From an uncultured bacterium (GTDB taxonomy: Bacteria; Verrucomicrobiota; Kiritimatiellia; RFP12; UBA1067): a DNA stretch of 43,439 nt. This document shows, piece by piece, positions 23,901 through 32,160 of the stretch. The position numbers and the translations under genes are program-made. The stretch lies in the NCBI GenBank assembly GCA_903935195.1, contig CAIZQW010000240.1:1-43439 (forward strand), written 5' to 3'. Under the pieces are notes generated by a model, which saw nothing but the letters and a program-made list of their open reading frames with translations, had not been told where the DNA came from and did no database searches. Positions within the stretch are counted from its first letter, which is position 1, and the number at the start of each line of letters is the position of its first letter.

Positions 23901-24800
23901 CTAACCTTTTTGCAAGGAGCTACCAAAGGGCGGAAGGGCGACCCAGTCGATGGGTTGGTTATTGTGAATCAGCTGGAGATCACGAAGAACCTCTTTCCAG
24001 TCTTGATAACGGTTCTCAGGGGCTTTGGCCAGCATTCGCTCCAGCAAAGTCACCACAGACATCTTGATGTGGGGAACAAAGATGCGTGGATCAGGGGCTT
24101 GGTTCTGTCCAACATGAGCTCGCATCATGTTCTCGTCATCCAGACCAATAAAGAGCATACGGCCTGTGATCAAGTGATAGAGCGTTGCACCCAGCGAATA
24201 GATATCCGAACGGCAATCCAAACGGGTGGTCCCGTAGATTTGCTCTGGCGACATGTAAGCAGGCGTCCCCCAGATATCATCGCTGATCTGGGTTGTCTCC
24301 TTCATGCGTGAAAAAGTCTTACAAAGCCCAAGGTCCGTAACCTTCACCGTGCCATCGGAATCCACCATGATATTGTCGGGCTTGATATCACAATGCACCA
24401 CCTCATGAAAATTCCAAGCGTAATCCAAAGCAACAGCCACACTCTCAGCTATAATGAGCGCATCCTCGACGGGGAGGGTCTTTTTACGCTGGACCAAGTC
24501 ACCCATCGTGTAGCCTTCAACAAGCTCCATCACAAAATAACAAGAACCGTTTGAAAAATTGGCATCATAGACCTGCACAATATTGGGATGCTTAAGCTGT
24601 GCAGCGGTACGGGCCTCCTGTCGGAACTGCTTCATATCCTCTTCAGTTCCGACAAAGGTTGCCGCGAGCACCTTGACAGCGACCATCCGATCAAGGGAGA
24701 TTTGGCGAGCCTTCCAGACTGCGGCCATGCCGCCCTTTCCCAGCAAACTAATGATCTCAAAATTCGGCAGATTAACACCCGGTTGATTCATTTCACTCAT
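23901..24800 (-). CDS. Ser/Thr protein kinase, single-domain and soluble
   Basis: This 299-residue protein is essentially one Hanks-type kinase domain. It has the Gly loop LLGKGGMAAVWKA (19-31), K43 in AVKVL, the catalytic loop HCDIKPDN (136-143, with Cys in place of Arg of HRD) and D156 in DLG (in place of DFG). The activation segment continues to WGTPAYMSPEQI. Catalytic Lys and Asp are present, so it should be active. The missing HRD Arg suggests it does not need activation-loop phosphorylation. No transmembrane segment or sensor domain is seen. The start overlaps the stop of the zinc-finger gene (ATGA) and it is the last gene of a six-gene operon. Confidence 0.9.
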   Translation of the reverse strand: MSEMNQPGVNLPNFEIISLLGKGGMAAVWKARQISLDRMVAVKVLAATFVGTEEDMKQFRQEARTAAQLKHPNIVQVYDANFSNGSCYFVMELVEGYTMGDLVQRKKTLPVEDALIIAESVAVALDYAWNFHEVVHCDIKPDNIMVDSDGTVKVTDLGLCKTFSRMKETTQISDDIWGTPAYMSPEQIYGTTRLDCRSDIYSLGATLYHLITGRMLFIGLDDENMMRAHVGQNQAPDPRIFVPHIKMSVVTLLERMLAKAPENRYQDWKEVLRDLQLIHNNQPIDWVALPPFGSSLQKG

Positions 24801-25957
24801 CGTGTTCGAGCCCCTTCACCACGACAATTTGCACACAAGACCTTGCCTTCTCCCTTGCAGTCCGCACAAGGGGAAGCATCCTTCATTTTGCCCAGTCCTT
24901 TACAACGGGTACAATCAGCGATACCGACACCCATGCAACGGGTACAGCGTACAGCTTGTCCGCTGCCTGAACAGGTCTTACAAGCAATACTGCCATCGGC
25001 ATCACATTTCGGACAACGGATCTCCCCGACGCCATTGCAACGGGGGCAGATACTCATGTCCTCGGGTGTGTCATTCAAACGAATTTCTTTACGCGCATTC
25101 GTCTGTGACTTCGGCAAATCAATACGTCCGCTCTTGCACCCTGTTCGAGGGCATTTGATCCAACGCTCCCCTCTACAGGTGGTACAGGACATCACACAAA
25201 GTCCTTGGCAGGCGTCGCAGGGAGATGAGAACCCGGTCATGAGCAGGGCACGTTGCTGTGCCGTCAATAATTTTTCTAGCTCAGGGGCAACAAAGAGCCG
25301 TCCTAAACGGGATTCGCCTGCCAACATCCGTCGTTGCTCAAATTCGGTGCGTCCTCTCAACAGTTCCGCCTTAATCCGCTCCACATCAGCCATGCCGGTA
25401 AAAAAGCCGCGTCCATTGCAGGTGGTACAGACTGGCTCAACCAGACGATTCCCTGACTCAAGCTTGGTCTTGTTCACGCCGTCAATGCGAATGGTACTCT
25501 GGGATTTCGCCAACTTTCCACGACCTTGACAGATTTTGCATCTGATCTCGCCTCTCTTAAGCTGGGCCATGGTCCGCTCGGTCCCTTTCAAGAGCATCGT
25601 ATGGGACTCTTTGGAAAAACGTTCATTCTCGAGAAGACGTGATAAGGCCATCGCGTTCTTATAATAACAATAGGCAATCGAAGGATGCCCATTGGTCTCC
25701 GCTTTAGTCGCGAGTCGAAAATCTTCCTTTATGCTGGCGACCGTCAACTTTGAGACCTCTCCTGCAACATCCATCGCCGGCAATTCGTTAGTCCCGGTGG
25801 GTTCCTTTTTGGGCTTGGGCAATTCAGAACTGCAGCGCGAACAGGCAGTCTCACCAGGCTTGGCTTCACGCCCGCATGAGGTACAGATCACGAGCCCCTG
25901 TGCGTAGATGACACAGGCAAGACAGAGCCCGATGAAAGAGACGATCCATGCTTTCAT
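24797..25957 (-). CDS. Exported Cys-rich protein with DnaJ-type zinc fingers
   Basis: This 386-residue protein has a signal peptide (MKAWIVSFIGLCLACVIYAQ). A small zinc ribbon follows (CTSCGREAKPGETACSRC), then a helical stretch, then many CxxCxGxG-type units (CKICQGRG, CTTCNGRG, CDACQG, CPRCNGVG, CKTCSGSG, CTRCMGVG, CTRCKGLG, CADCKGEG, CANCRGEG) as in the DnaJ central domain. There is no J domain. Such repeats bind zinc and unfolded or partner proteins. The cell location fits the periplasm or a lipoprotein (Cys in the signal region). Overlaps of 4 nt with both rlmB and the kinase gene indicate one polycistronic message and a possible kinase-partner link. Confidence 0.75.
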   Translation of the reverse strand: MKAWIVSFIGLCLACVIYAQGLVICTSCGREAKPGETACSRCSSELPKPKKEPTGTNELPAMDVAGEVSKLTVASIKEDFRLATKAETNGHPSIAYCYYKNAMALSRLLENERFSKESHTMLLKGTERTMAQLKRGEIRCKICQGRGKLAKSQSTIRIDGVNKTKLESGNRLVEPVCTTCNGRGFFTGMADVERIKAELLRGRTEFEQRRMLAGESRLGRLFVAPELEKLLTAQQRALLMTGFSSPCDACQGLCVMSCTTCRGERWIKCPRTGCKSGRIDLPKSQTNARKEIRLNDTPEDMSICPRCNGVGEIRCPKCDADGSIACKTCSGSGQAVRCTRCMGVGIADCTRCKGLGKMKDASPCADCKGEGKVLCANCRGEGARTR

Positions 25958-26781
25958 TCCTTGCGCCCCTTCTTGGTTTGTTGCTGACGCACAATCTCAT
26001 ATAAGGCGATTCCACCTGCCACGCCCGCATTTAACGAGGCAATCTTACCCCTCATCGGCAGACAGGCAATAAAGTCGCAGGACTCCCGTACCAGCCTTGA
26101 AAGACCAGCGCCCTCGCTCCCCACGACCAAACCAACACGGCCTGTAAAGTCAACGTGGTTATAGGGCTTTGCATCATCACCAAAATCGAGTCCCGTCAGC
26201 CACGCACCTGCCTCTTGGATCTCCTTCATCGCTCGCACAAGATTAACAACCTTGGCCACACAAATATGCTCGGAGGCTCCAGCGGAGGCGCGAACCACGC
26301 CGGGCGTCACGCCAGAGGCGCGATCTTCAGGAAGGATGACCGCACAGACGCCGGCCGCTTCTGCCGTCCTTAACATCGAACCCACATTCTGAGGATCTTC
26401 GATATGATCCAAAAAAAGGACAATGGCATTCGGATCCTCTTTCACAATTGAAAGAACGACCGTCATATCGCTGTAAGGGAAGCCCCCTGTCCTCAACGCA
26501 ACGCCTTGATGGTTCCCTCCCTCACAAAGCGTATCCAACACATCACGTTCGACTGTCTTGAAGGGGACGCCACGCGTGAGAAGTATCCCTCGAATCTCAG
26601 CGACATCTGGAGCATCCCGCCCCTCTGCTGGCAGCACGGCTTCATAAAGATGGCGACGTTCAGCTTTGACCACCTCAAGCACAGGACGCCGCCCATAGAT
26701 CCATTCACCCCTTTCTGCTAAGGGGATTGAACGCGGAGCGCCTGCCTGGAAATCCTTATAGTGTTTGTTACGCGTTTTCAC
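25954..26781 (-). CDS. rlmB: 23S rRNA (guanosine-2'-O-)-methyltransferase RlmB / TrmH family
   Basis: This 275-residue SPOUT-class methyltransferase has an N-terminal L30e-like substrate domain (EWIYGRRPVLEVV, near 27) and the three SPOUT motifs. These are FLDHIEDPQNVGSMLRTAEA (near 133), VVGSEGAGLSRLV (near 217) and LPMRGKIASLNAGVAGGIAL (near 239), which form the S-adenosylmethionine knot. RlmB methylates G2251 of 23S rRNA in E. coli. Motif 3 has SLNAG where SLNVS is usual. It overlaps lpxC and the zinc-finger gene by 4 nt each. Confidence 0.88.
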   Translation of the reverse strand: MKTRNKHYKDFQAGAPRSIPLAERGEWIYGRRPVLEVVKAERRHLYEAVLPAEGRDAPDVAEIRGILLTRGVPFKTVERDVLDTLCEGGNHQGVALRTGGFPYSDMTVVLSIVKEDPNAIVLFLDHIEDPQNVGSMLRTAEAAGVCAVILPEDRASGVTPGVVRASAGASEHICVAKVVNLVRAMKEIQEAGAWLTGLDFGDDAKPYNHVDFTGRVGLVVGSEGAGLSRLVRESCDFIACLPMRGKIASLNAGVAGGIALYEIVRQQQTKKGRKE

Positions 26782-27812
26782 TTCACGGTCTCCAGTAAGT
26801 CATGCATATAGAGCTGAGTGACTGCACGAACATCCAACGTGTGTCCAGCACAGTAGGAGACCACCCGTCCGACAAAGCGTCCCGTATCAATCAGCGCAAG
26901 GGCCGCCAAGAGATCCAAGGTCGCACGGTGCCAAACAGGTTCCAACGCCTTCCCGCTTCCCTCTTGCACAAACCGAGGCTCACCATAGAACTTCTTTTTG
27001 CCATGAATCAGAATATTGTCGGTCGTATAACCTAGGTTGCGGGTATCGGCAAAGATAAAGCCAAAGGCTTTGACCATCAACATTTGGCGATGCGCTGCAT
27101 TGGTACGCGCCAAGGCGCCATAACGGAAGGTTTCTGGGGTCACATCAAAGACGATACGTTGCTGACCGATAATCGAATTAAAGTTGATCGCGCAATCGAT
27201 GCGCAACTTCTTTTCACCATTCTCAGGCGGAAGAAAGGTCAGGAAGTCGCCTCGGTCTCCACCAAAGGTAACAGGCTCCTTGACGGTCACATAGCGGGCC
27301 GGCTCATCGAGTTCGATAATCTTCGCTTGATCAATCGCCTCGATCAAATCCATACTGCTCCGATCGAATAGAGGCGGATCACCGGAGTCCACACGCAAGG
27401 TCAGATCATCAATCCCCATACCCAGACGCAAAGCGACAATGTGTTCCACCATGCGCAGATAGTTGCGCGGATTACCACTCCGCAAAACAATGTTACGAGC
27501 AGAGGTCCAGACATTGCGAATCGACACCAACGTGTCCAACTGCTCTTTCAAATCCGTCCGCTCAATCCACCAACCAGCGGATCCATGTTTCGCTGGGGCA
27601 AAGGTCACCGTTCGCTGCTTATGAACATAAAAGGTGCCTGGCCCCGTGACCGATGCTTCGCCTGCGATCCCTGTTCGACGTTCCGAGAACCCCGTCTTTC
27701 CTGTACACAGCTTAACATCATCCACGGGTTGGTTATGAAACTTCTCATACCCTCCCCATACCGCATGCTCGCCACCTGATAAAATTTTTCCAACTGGATA
27801 TCTAAAATCCAT
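26778..27812 (-). CDS. lpxC: LpxC-like UDP-3-O-acyl-N-acetylglucosamine deacetylase
   Basis: This 344-residue protein carries the committed step of lipid A synthesis in Gram-negative cells. Seen are CTGKTGFSERRTGIAGEA (substrate entry, near 36), MVEHIVALRLGMGIDD (H124, the first zinc ligand), DFNH-equivalent INFNSI, the helix WHRATLDLLAAL (H295 and D300) and AGHTLD (H324, catalytic). In canonical LpxC the second zinc pair is H-x3-D; here the spacing is H-x4-D. The protein is also longer than the roughly 300-residue standard. It is therefore a divergent LpxC. AGGA lies 5 nt before the ATG. Placement between murC and rlmB supports an envelope role. Confidence 0.8.
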   Translation of the reverse strand: MDFRYPVGKILSGGEHAVWGGYEKFHNQPVDDVKLCTGKTGFSERRTGIAGEASVTGPGTFYVHKQRTVTFAPAKHGSAGWWIERTDLKEQLDTLVSIRNVWTSARNIVLRSGNPRNYLRMVEHIVALRLGMGIDDLTLRVDSGDPPLFDRSSMDLIEAIDQAKIIELDEPARYVTVKEPVTFGGDRGDFLTFLPPENGEKKLRIDCAINFNSIIGQQRIVFDVTPETFRYGALARTNAAHRQMLMVKAFGFIFADTRNLGYTTDNILIHGKKKFYGEPRFVQEGSGKALEPVWHRATLDLLAALALIDTGRFVGRVVSYCAGHTLDVRAVTQLYMHDLLETVK

Positions 27813-27832
27813 AAGTTCCTCACCCCTTCGCG

Positions 27833-29137
27833 TTATCCTCTGCCTGCCAACCGTTTTGCTAAGCGAGGCAAGTCAGGATCGCGCGCACCAAACGTCACTA
27901 AAGCACCTTTTCCTGCATGAGCGGCTTCGCGCATGTGAGACTCCACATCATCCCAAGAAATAAAGTTCAATACTTTAACATGTTTACCCTCCAAACGTGA
28001 AGCTAAATCCGTACTTGAAACGCTTCTATCTGCAGTGCCACCCGCATCGTAAACAGGCATCAATAAAAGTTCATCACAGGGACGGCAAACCCGTGCAAAC
28101 ATAAGGGTCAAGTCATCAAACAGCTTTCGTAAAGGTGCGAACCCATGTGGTCGCCAAACAGCACAAATACCTTGAGGGAAAGCAGTTGTAAGTGTCGTCC
28201 AAGCTGCGGCCAGCTTTTCAGGATTGTGGGCATAGTCATCGATGACGACCGCCTTCCCGCACGTGCCCAGCTTCTGCAAACGGCGCTCGATGCCGCCAAA
28301 ACGTGCCAGTGCCTCCGCCACGGATGTTGCCGCAACTCCGAGCGCACGCGCCATCCTGACTGCGTGCCAGGCGTTGTGGATGTTATGGAGCCCTGGCATC
28401 GGGACGCAGTACCGGACACCCTCGTAGGTGAAAAAGCCATTCCACCCCTCTTGCAGAACCTCTTGAAGGGAGTCAGGCTCATCCTGTTCATTAATAATAA
28501 TACCTGGTACCTTACTTCGGAAACTGGCAAAGAGGTCAAGCGTCTCATTCAAACCGAAATGGTCAGCTGAAGCGTTTGTGATAATGGCGTGCTCAGGCGC
28601 GAAGGTCATCAGCGAGCGATCCGACTCATCAGCCTCGATCACAGCCCACTCGCCCGTGCCGTTACGGACGGAACCCATCCGCGTCCCTCCTTTATCCCAT
28701 CCTGTCACAGCTGCACCGTTAACAACAAAGGGATCCAGGCCTGCACCTTCCAAAATCCACCCCAGCATTCCGGTCACCGTACTCTTACCGCAGGTTCCAG
28801 TCACAGCAATCAGGCGGCGGCTTTGAAGGAGGTTTGCAAGTTCTGCAGCACGATGAACCACGGGAATTCCCAATGCCTTTGCTCGAACAACCTCCGGGTT
28901 GTCGGATTCAATGGCCGTGCTCACCACAAGGCGTTTTGTCGCCTGGGTGACCCCACTGCCATCCTGGGTATAAAGCACAACTCCCTGTTTTTTAAGGCAG
29001 GCTAACGTGCCTGTTAAATCACCTGCATCCAGAAGGCGGTCAGATCCTGTCACGGCATAACCGCAATCGAGTAGTGCCTGTGCCAGCGCACTCATGCCGA
29101 CCCCACCTATTCCAGAAATATGGACCATCTCGTTCAT
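27833..29137 (-). CDS. murC: MurC-like UDP-N-acetylmuramate ligase
   Basis: This 434-residue Mur ligase has the MurC-type N-terminal Rossmann motif VHISGIGGVGMSALAQAL (5-22). It also has the ATP loop VTGTCGKSTVTG (112-123), IEADESDRSL, the Mg-binding region ITNASADHFGLN, and the C-terminal IDDYAHNPEKLAA. MurC joins L-Ala to UDP-MurNAc in peptidoglycan synthesis. The ATP loop is usually GTHGKTTT; here it is GTCGKST, with Cys for His and Ser for Thr. A recycling ligase of the Mpl type is possible but less likely by length. GAGGAGC precedes the ATG by about 5 nt. Confidence 0.82.
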   Translation of the reverse strand: MNEMVHISGIGGVGMSALAQALLDCGYAVTGSDRLLDAGDLTGTLACLKKQGVVLYTQDGSGVTQATKRLVVSTAIESDNPEVVRAKALGIPVVHRAAELANLLQSRRLIAVTGTCGKSTVTGMLGWILEGAGLDPFVVNGAAVTGWDKGGTRMGSVRNGTGEWAVIEADESDRSLMTFAPEHAIITNASADHFGLNETLDLFASFRSKVPGIIINEQDEPDSLQEVLQEGWNGFFTYEGVRYCVPMPGLHNIHNAWHAVRMARALGVAATSVAEALARFGGIERRLQKLGTCGKAVVIDDYAHNPEKLAAAWTTLTTAFPQGICAVWRPHGFAPLRKLFDDLTLMFARVCRPCDELLLMPVYDAGGTADRSVSSTDLASRLEGKHVKVLNFISWDDVESHMREAAHAGKGALVTFGARDPDLPRLAKRLAGRG

Positions 29138-29144
29138 AAGCTCC

Positions 29145-30833
29145 TCACTTTATTGCTTCGTCTGTTTTCAGCCACGCTAAACCATCTTTCGGCTGGCCCC
29201 GCCAATATATCCAGCTCCCCAAAAGTACCAATCCAATCAGCCAGACGAACACCTGCCAGACTGCCCATTTCCCAGTATCAACACCAAGCCCTGGACAGGC
29301 TGCTGTCACTTCGGCGGTCTTGACCATGATCGACGTCAAGAAACTCGCTGCGTGATTGAAGGTAATGGCAACCCATTCACTGATATAACTCGTCACCAAT
29401 CCTAATGTCGCAGCGATGACAATAAGCCCCGAACAGGGAGTGATAATCAGATTTGCCAATAGCCCCCCTGGCGTAAAACGCCCAAAATAATAACCTGTCA
29501 GCGGTACAGAAGCAAGCCAAGCAGCAAGGGAAATCGCAATCAAATCCGCAAGGAAACGCAAACCAATCCTGATTTTGCGAACCCACGCTGCTTTTTGTAC
29601 ACAACCTGCGGCAAGCAATAGCTCCTCCTGCCCCCGAAGCCGCTCGCAACCGAAGAGCGTTTGGAAGAACAAGCAGAAGGGACCCATAAAAGCGATCAGG
29701 CCCAGGACAACCGTAAAGGAAAGGACACTTCCGATGTTGAACACATAATCGGGACACCACGCGTGAACAATAACGGCGGTGGCCACCAAGGCTGACATGA
29801 GCGTCGGTTTACGTCCAGCCAGCGGGGCCAGAAAATAGAAGAACGCCATGAGGCAGGCGCGTATAGCACTGGGGCACGAACCCGTAATACATGTATAGCC
29901 GACCAAGAGTGGGCCGATGATAAAAATCCAATAGATCCGATTAATCCCTGTCATTCCGACAAGCAACACCAACAGTCCGGCGACAAAAGCAATGTGCGTA
30001 CCCGAGACGGCAAAGACATGGATCGTTCCGGAATCTGAGAAGATCTTCCGCATGGCCTTGGGCATTTCGCTATTGTACCCCAGAAGCATCGCTTGATTTA
30101 ACCCTGGTATGGGCCCCCACCCCTCTAAGCCAAGACCGAGGCGATTTATCGCTTCGCGCCGCATGGAAGCAAGTCGAAGAGGCCAGCCTCCTTCTTGATA
30201 ATTTTCTAGATGAAAGGAACGTTTCTCGTTCTTGCCCGTGTTCATTGTCAACACCGCAAGCTGACTCCTTCGCGACTGAGCCAGCGTAACACGTCCTCGG
30301 AAACGCCACGTCTCTCCAGGCTTTGGAGCGACTGCTTTATCTTCGTCGCTTGCATACCAATTAACCGTCAAGGGGAGATAACGCAAACGGATGTCTCCCT
30401 TCACCGTGTGCATGAGCGGGTCGCTTGCCTGAAACGAATAACGCACGCTATGTCCTCGGAAAGGGGTCTCTTTCACATCTGGCCCGACCCGACAGGAGAC
30501 AGAACAGGTCACCTTCCCGTCATCCGCCATCAGCCAAGTCGCCTCCTGTGCTCGCCCAGCTTGATCCCATGCCGCACGGCCAGTTCCCAAAATAAAAAAG
30601 GCAAGGGAGATCAACACTAAATCACAAACCTTAAGCCCCTCATTTTTCCAACTCCTTCTACGGAGGAGCGCAACGACTCCACACAGACAGAACCCAACGA
30701 GTAACCCACTACCGTCAAGCGAAGACGTCGTCAGATAACCACAACAAATCCCCAAAATAAAGAATGCCCCTCCAATCAAGAGAGGCTGGCGCTGATGGAA
30801 AGTTAATAAACTCTGTCCAAACGTTGAAAACAT
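29145..30833 (-). CDS. comEC: ComEC/Rec2-family DNA uptake channel, without the C-terminal nuclease-like domain
   Basis: This 562-residue polytopic membrane protein has early helices, a soluble DUF4131-like domain (about 80-230) and the competence domain with its signature region MLLGYNSEMPKAM, FAVSGTHIAFVAG and TGSCPSAIRACLMAF. It would form the inner-membrane channel for single-stranded DNA entry. Full ComEC proteins (about 750 residues) end in a metallo-beta-lactamase-like domain; this one stops after the last helices. The gene heads the murC-lpxC-rlmB operon, 7 nt from murC. With dprA at 42283 it suggests natural competence. Confidence 0.85.
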   Translation of the reverse strand: MFSTFGQSLLTFHQRQPLLIGGAFFILGICCGYLTTSSLDGSGLLVGFCLCGVVALLRRRSWKNEGLKVCDLVLISLAFFILGTGRAAWDQAGRAQEATWLMADDGKVTCSVSCRVGPDVKETPFRGHSVRYSFQASDPLMHTVKGDIRLRYLPLTVNWYASDEDKAVAPKPGETWRFRGRVTLAQSRRSQLAVLTMNTGKNEKRSFHLENYQEGGWPLRLASMRREAINRLGLGLEGWGPIPGLNQAMLLGYNSEMPKAMRKIFSDSGTIHVFAVSGTHIAFVAGLLVLLVGMTGINRIYWIFIIGPLLVGYTCITGSCPSAIRACLMAFFYFLAPLAGRKPTLMSALVATAVIVHAWCPDYVFNIGSVLSFTVVLGLIAFMGPFCLFFQTLFGCERLRGQEELLLAAGCVQKAAWVRKIRIGLRFLADLIAISLAAWLASVPLTGYYFGRFTPGGLLANLIITPCSGLIVIAATLGLVTSYISEWVAITFNHAASFLTSIMVKTAEVTAACPGLGVDTGKWAVWQVFVWLIGLVLLGSWIYWRGQPKDGLAWLKTDEAIK

Positions 30834-30903
30834 GGAAGTAGTGTACGTTTTTTAATTCGTGAGTGCAAGCTTAGGAAACACGCGAAAAGGGGGCGTTGTT
30901 TTA

Positions 30904-30932
30904 TTGATTAATGTGCCGAAAACCAGTAAACT
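30904..30932 (+). promoter_or_regulatory. Promoter of the V-ATPase operon
   Basis: TTGATT (30904-30909), 17-nt spacer, TAAACT (30927-30932), in the divergent gap between comEC and atpE. AAGGGA precedes the atpE start by 5-6 nt. Confidence 0.55.
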
Positions 30933-30961
30933 AATTTCTACTAAAACATAAAAGGGATCTT

Positions 30962-31549
30962 ATGACACAGGATTTGCAACAGCTTTTGGAAAAGATCAAC
31001 ACCGATGGAGTCGAGAAGGCCAAGACCGAAGCAACCAAAATCATCAGTAAAGCGGAAGCCCAGGCAAAGGAAACTATCGAAACAGCCCAGCGCGAGGCCG
31101 CTCTGCTCGTTACCCAAGCCAAGCAAGAGGCCACCTCCTACGAACGTCGAGCCGAGGAGAGTATCCGCCAAGCCGCACGTGACACCCTGCTCAACCTTGA
31201 AAAATCGATCACAACCCTGCTGACCAACGTGCTTATCAAGGAAGTCAAAGCCACACTCCAAACCGAGGCCGTGGTCACCCAACTCGTTTGCGATGCCGTG
31301 CATGCCTATCTCCACAACAAAGGAGGCATGGAGGTCATCGTCTCTCAAACATGGGCCCAGTCGCTACAGGCAAAACTCGCCGCCGAAGCATCCCAAGGTG
31401 TGAAAATCATCACCGACGCCCAAACAGGTGCTGGATTTAAGATTCGCCTGGCCAATGGACGGATCGAGCATGATTTTTCAGCGGCAGCCATCGCCGAGGC
31501 ACTCGCGAAACAGCTTCGTCCACAACTCGCCGCGTTGTTGAAAGGGTAG
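30962..31549 (+). CDS. atpE: V/A-type ATPase subunit E
   Basis: This 195-residue protein has a long charged N-terminal coiled coil (KAKTEATKIISKAEAQAKET, on to about residue 75) and a compact C-terminal domain (VKIITDAQTGAGFKIRLANG). It is the peripheral-stalk subunit E of a bacterial V/A-type ATPase. Identity is supported by length and by the following DUF2764, A and B genes. It acts at the inner membrane, coupling ATP hydrolysis or synthesis to H+ or Na+ movement. Confidence 0.85.
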   Translation: MTQDLQQLLEKINTDGVEKAKTEATKIISKAEAQAKETIETAQREAALLVTQAKQEATSYERRAEESIRQAARDTLLNLEKSITTLLTNVLIKEVKATLQTEAVVTQLVCDAVHAYLHNKGGMEVIVSQTWAQSLQAKLAAEASQGVKIITDAQTGAGFKIRLANGRIEHDFSAAAIAEALAKQLRPQLAALLKG

Positions 31550-31591
31550 GTTAAAGAGTCAAAGACTCGCGTTCTCTTTTTAATTTAATTC

Positions 31592-32107
31592 ATGAGCACC
31601 TACTACCTCATCTCCTCACTTCCAGTCATAAACCTCGAACAGCGCCCCTCGCTTACACGAGAGGACTATCTTTCGCAGTGCCGCTCGCAACTACGTGCGG
31701 CGGATGCAGATGCGAGTGAAGCCTTGCTGTTCGACCTCCCCTCTTCACATCCTTTTGTCGTCGCCTGGCGTGACAAGGAGACGATCCTCAAGAATGCCAT
31801 TGCATATGCACGTGCGACGAAAGCAAATGCGGATGTGGAACCTTGGATAAGACCTACCCAAGGATGTGATATTTCGTATGAAGTCCTTGTGGATGAGGTT
31901 TTCCAACTGACAGATCCCTTGCAACGCGAGCGTGGACTCGACAAGATCCGCTGGATGATTGCCGAATCATTGCAAGCGTATGATCCTATGGATGTGACCG
32001 TTGCCCTTGCGTATGCGATCAAACTCAAACTCGCCTTGCGTTGGGCTACCCTGGATGAAGCCAAGGGGCAAGCCACCTTTGAACAACTGACCACCAGTAA
32101 ATTTTAA
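31592..32107 (+). CDS. DUF2764 protein of the V-ATPase operon
   Basis: This 171-residue protein starts with STYYLISSLPVINLEQRPSL, the typical DUF2764 opening. It is the second gene of V/A-type ATPase operons in Bacteroidota, spirochaetes and PVC bacteria and may stand in for subunit C or d. No catalytic motif is seen. The start has no strong ribosome binding site. Confidence 0.8.
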   Translation: MSTYYLISSLPVINLEQRPSLTREDYLSQCRSQLRAADADASEALLFDLPSSHPFVVAWRDKETILKNAIAYARATKANADVEPWIRPTQGCDISYEVLVDEVFQLTDPLQRERGLDKIRWMIAESLQAYDPMDVTVALAYAIKLKLALRWATLDEAKGQATFEQLTTSKF

Positions 32108-32160
32108 ACCATTGGATCGGACCGATCAAGCGGAACAGACCGATCACAAGGAGCATCAGC

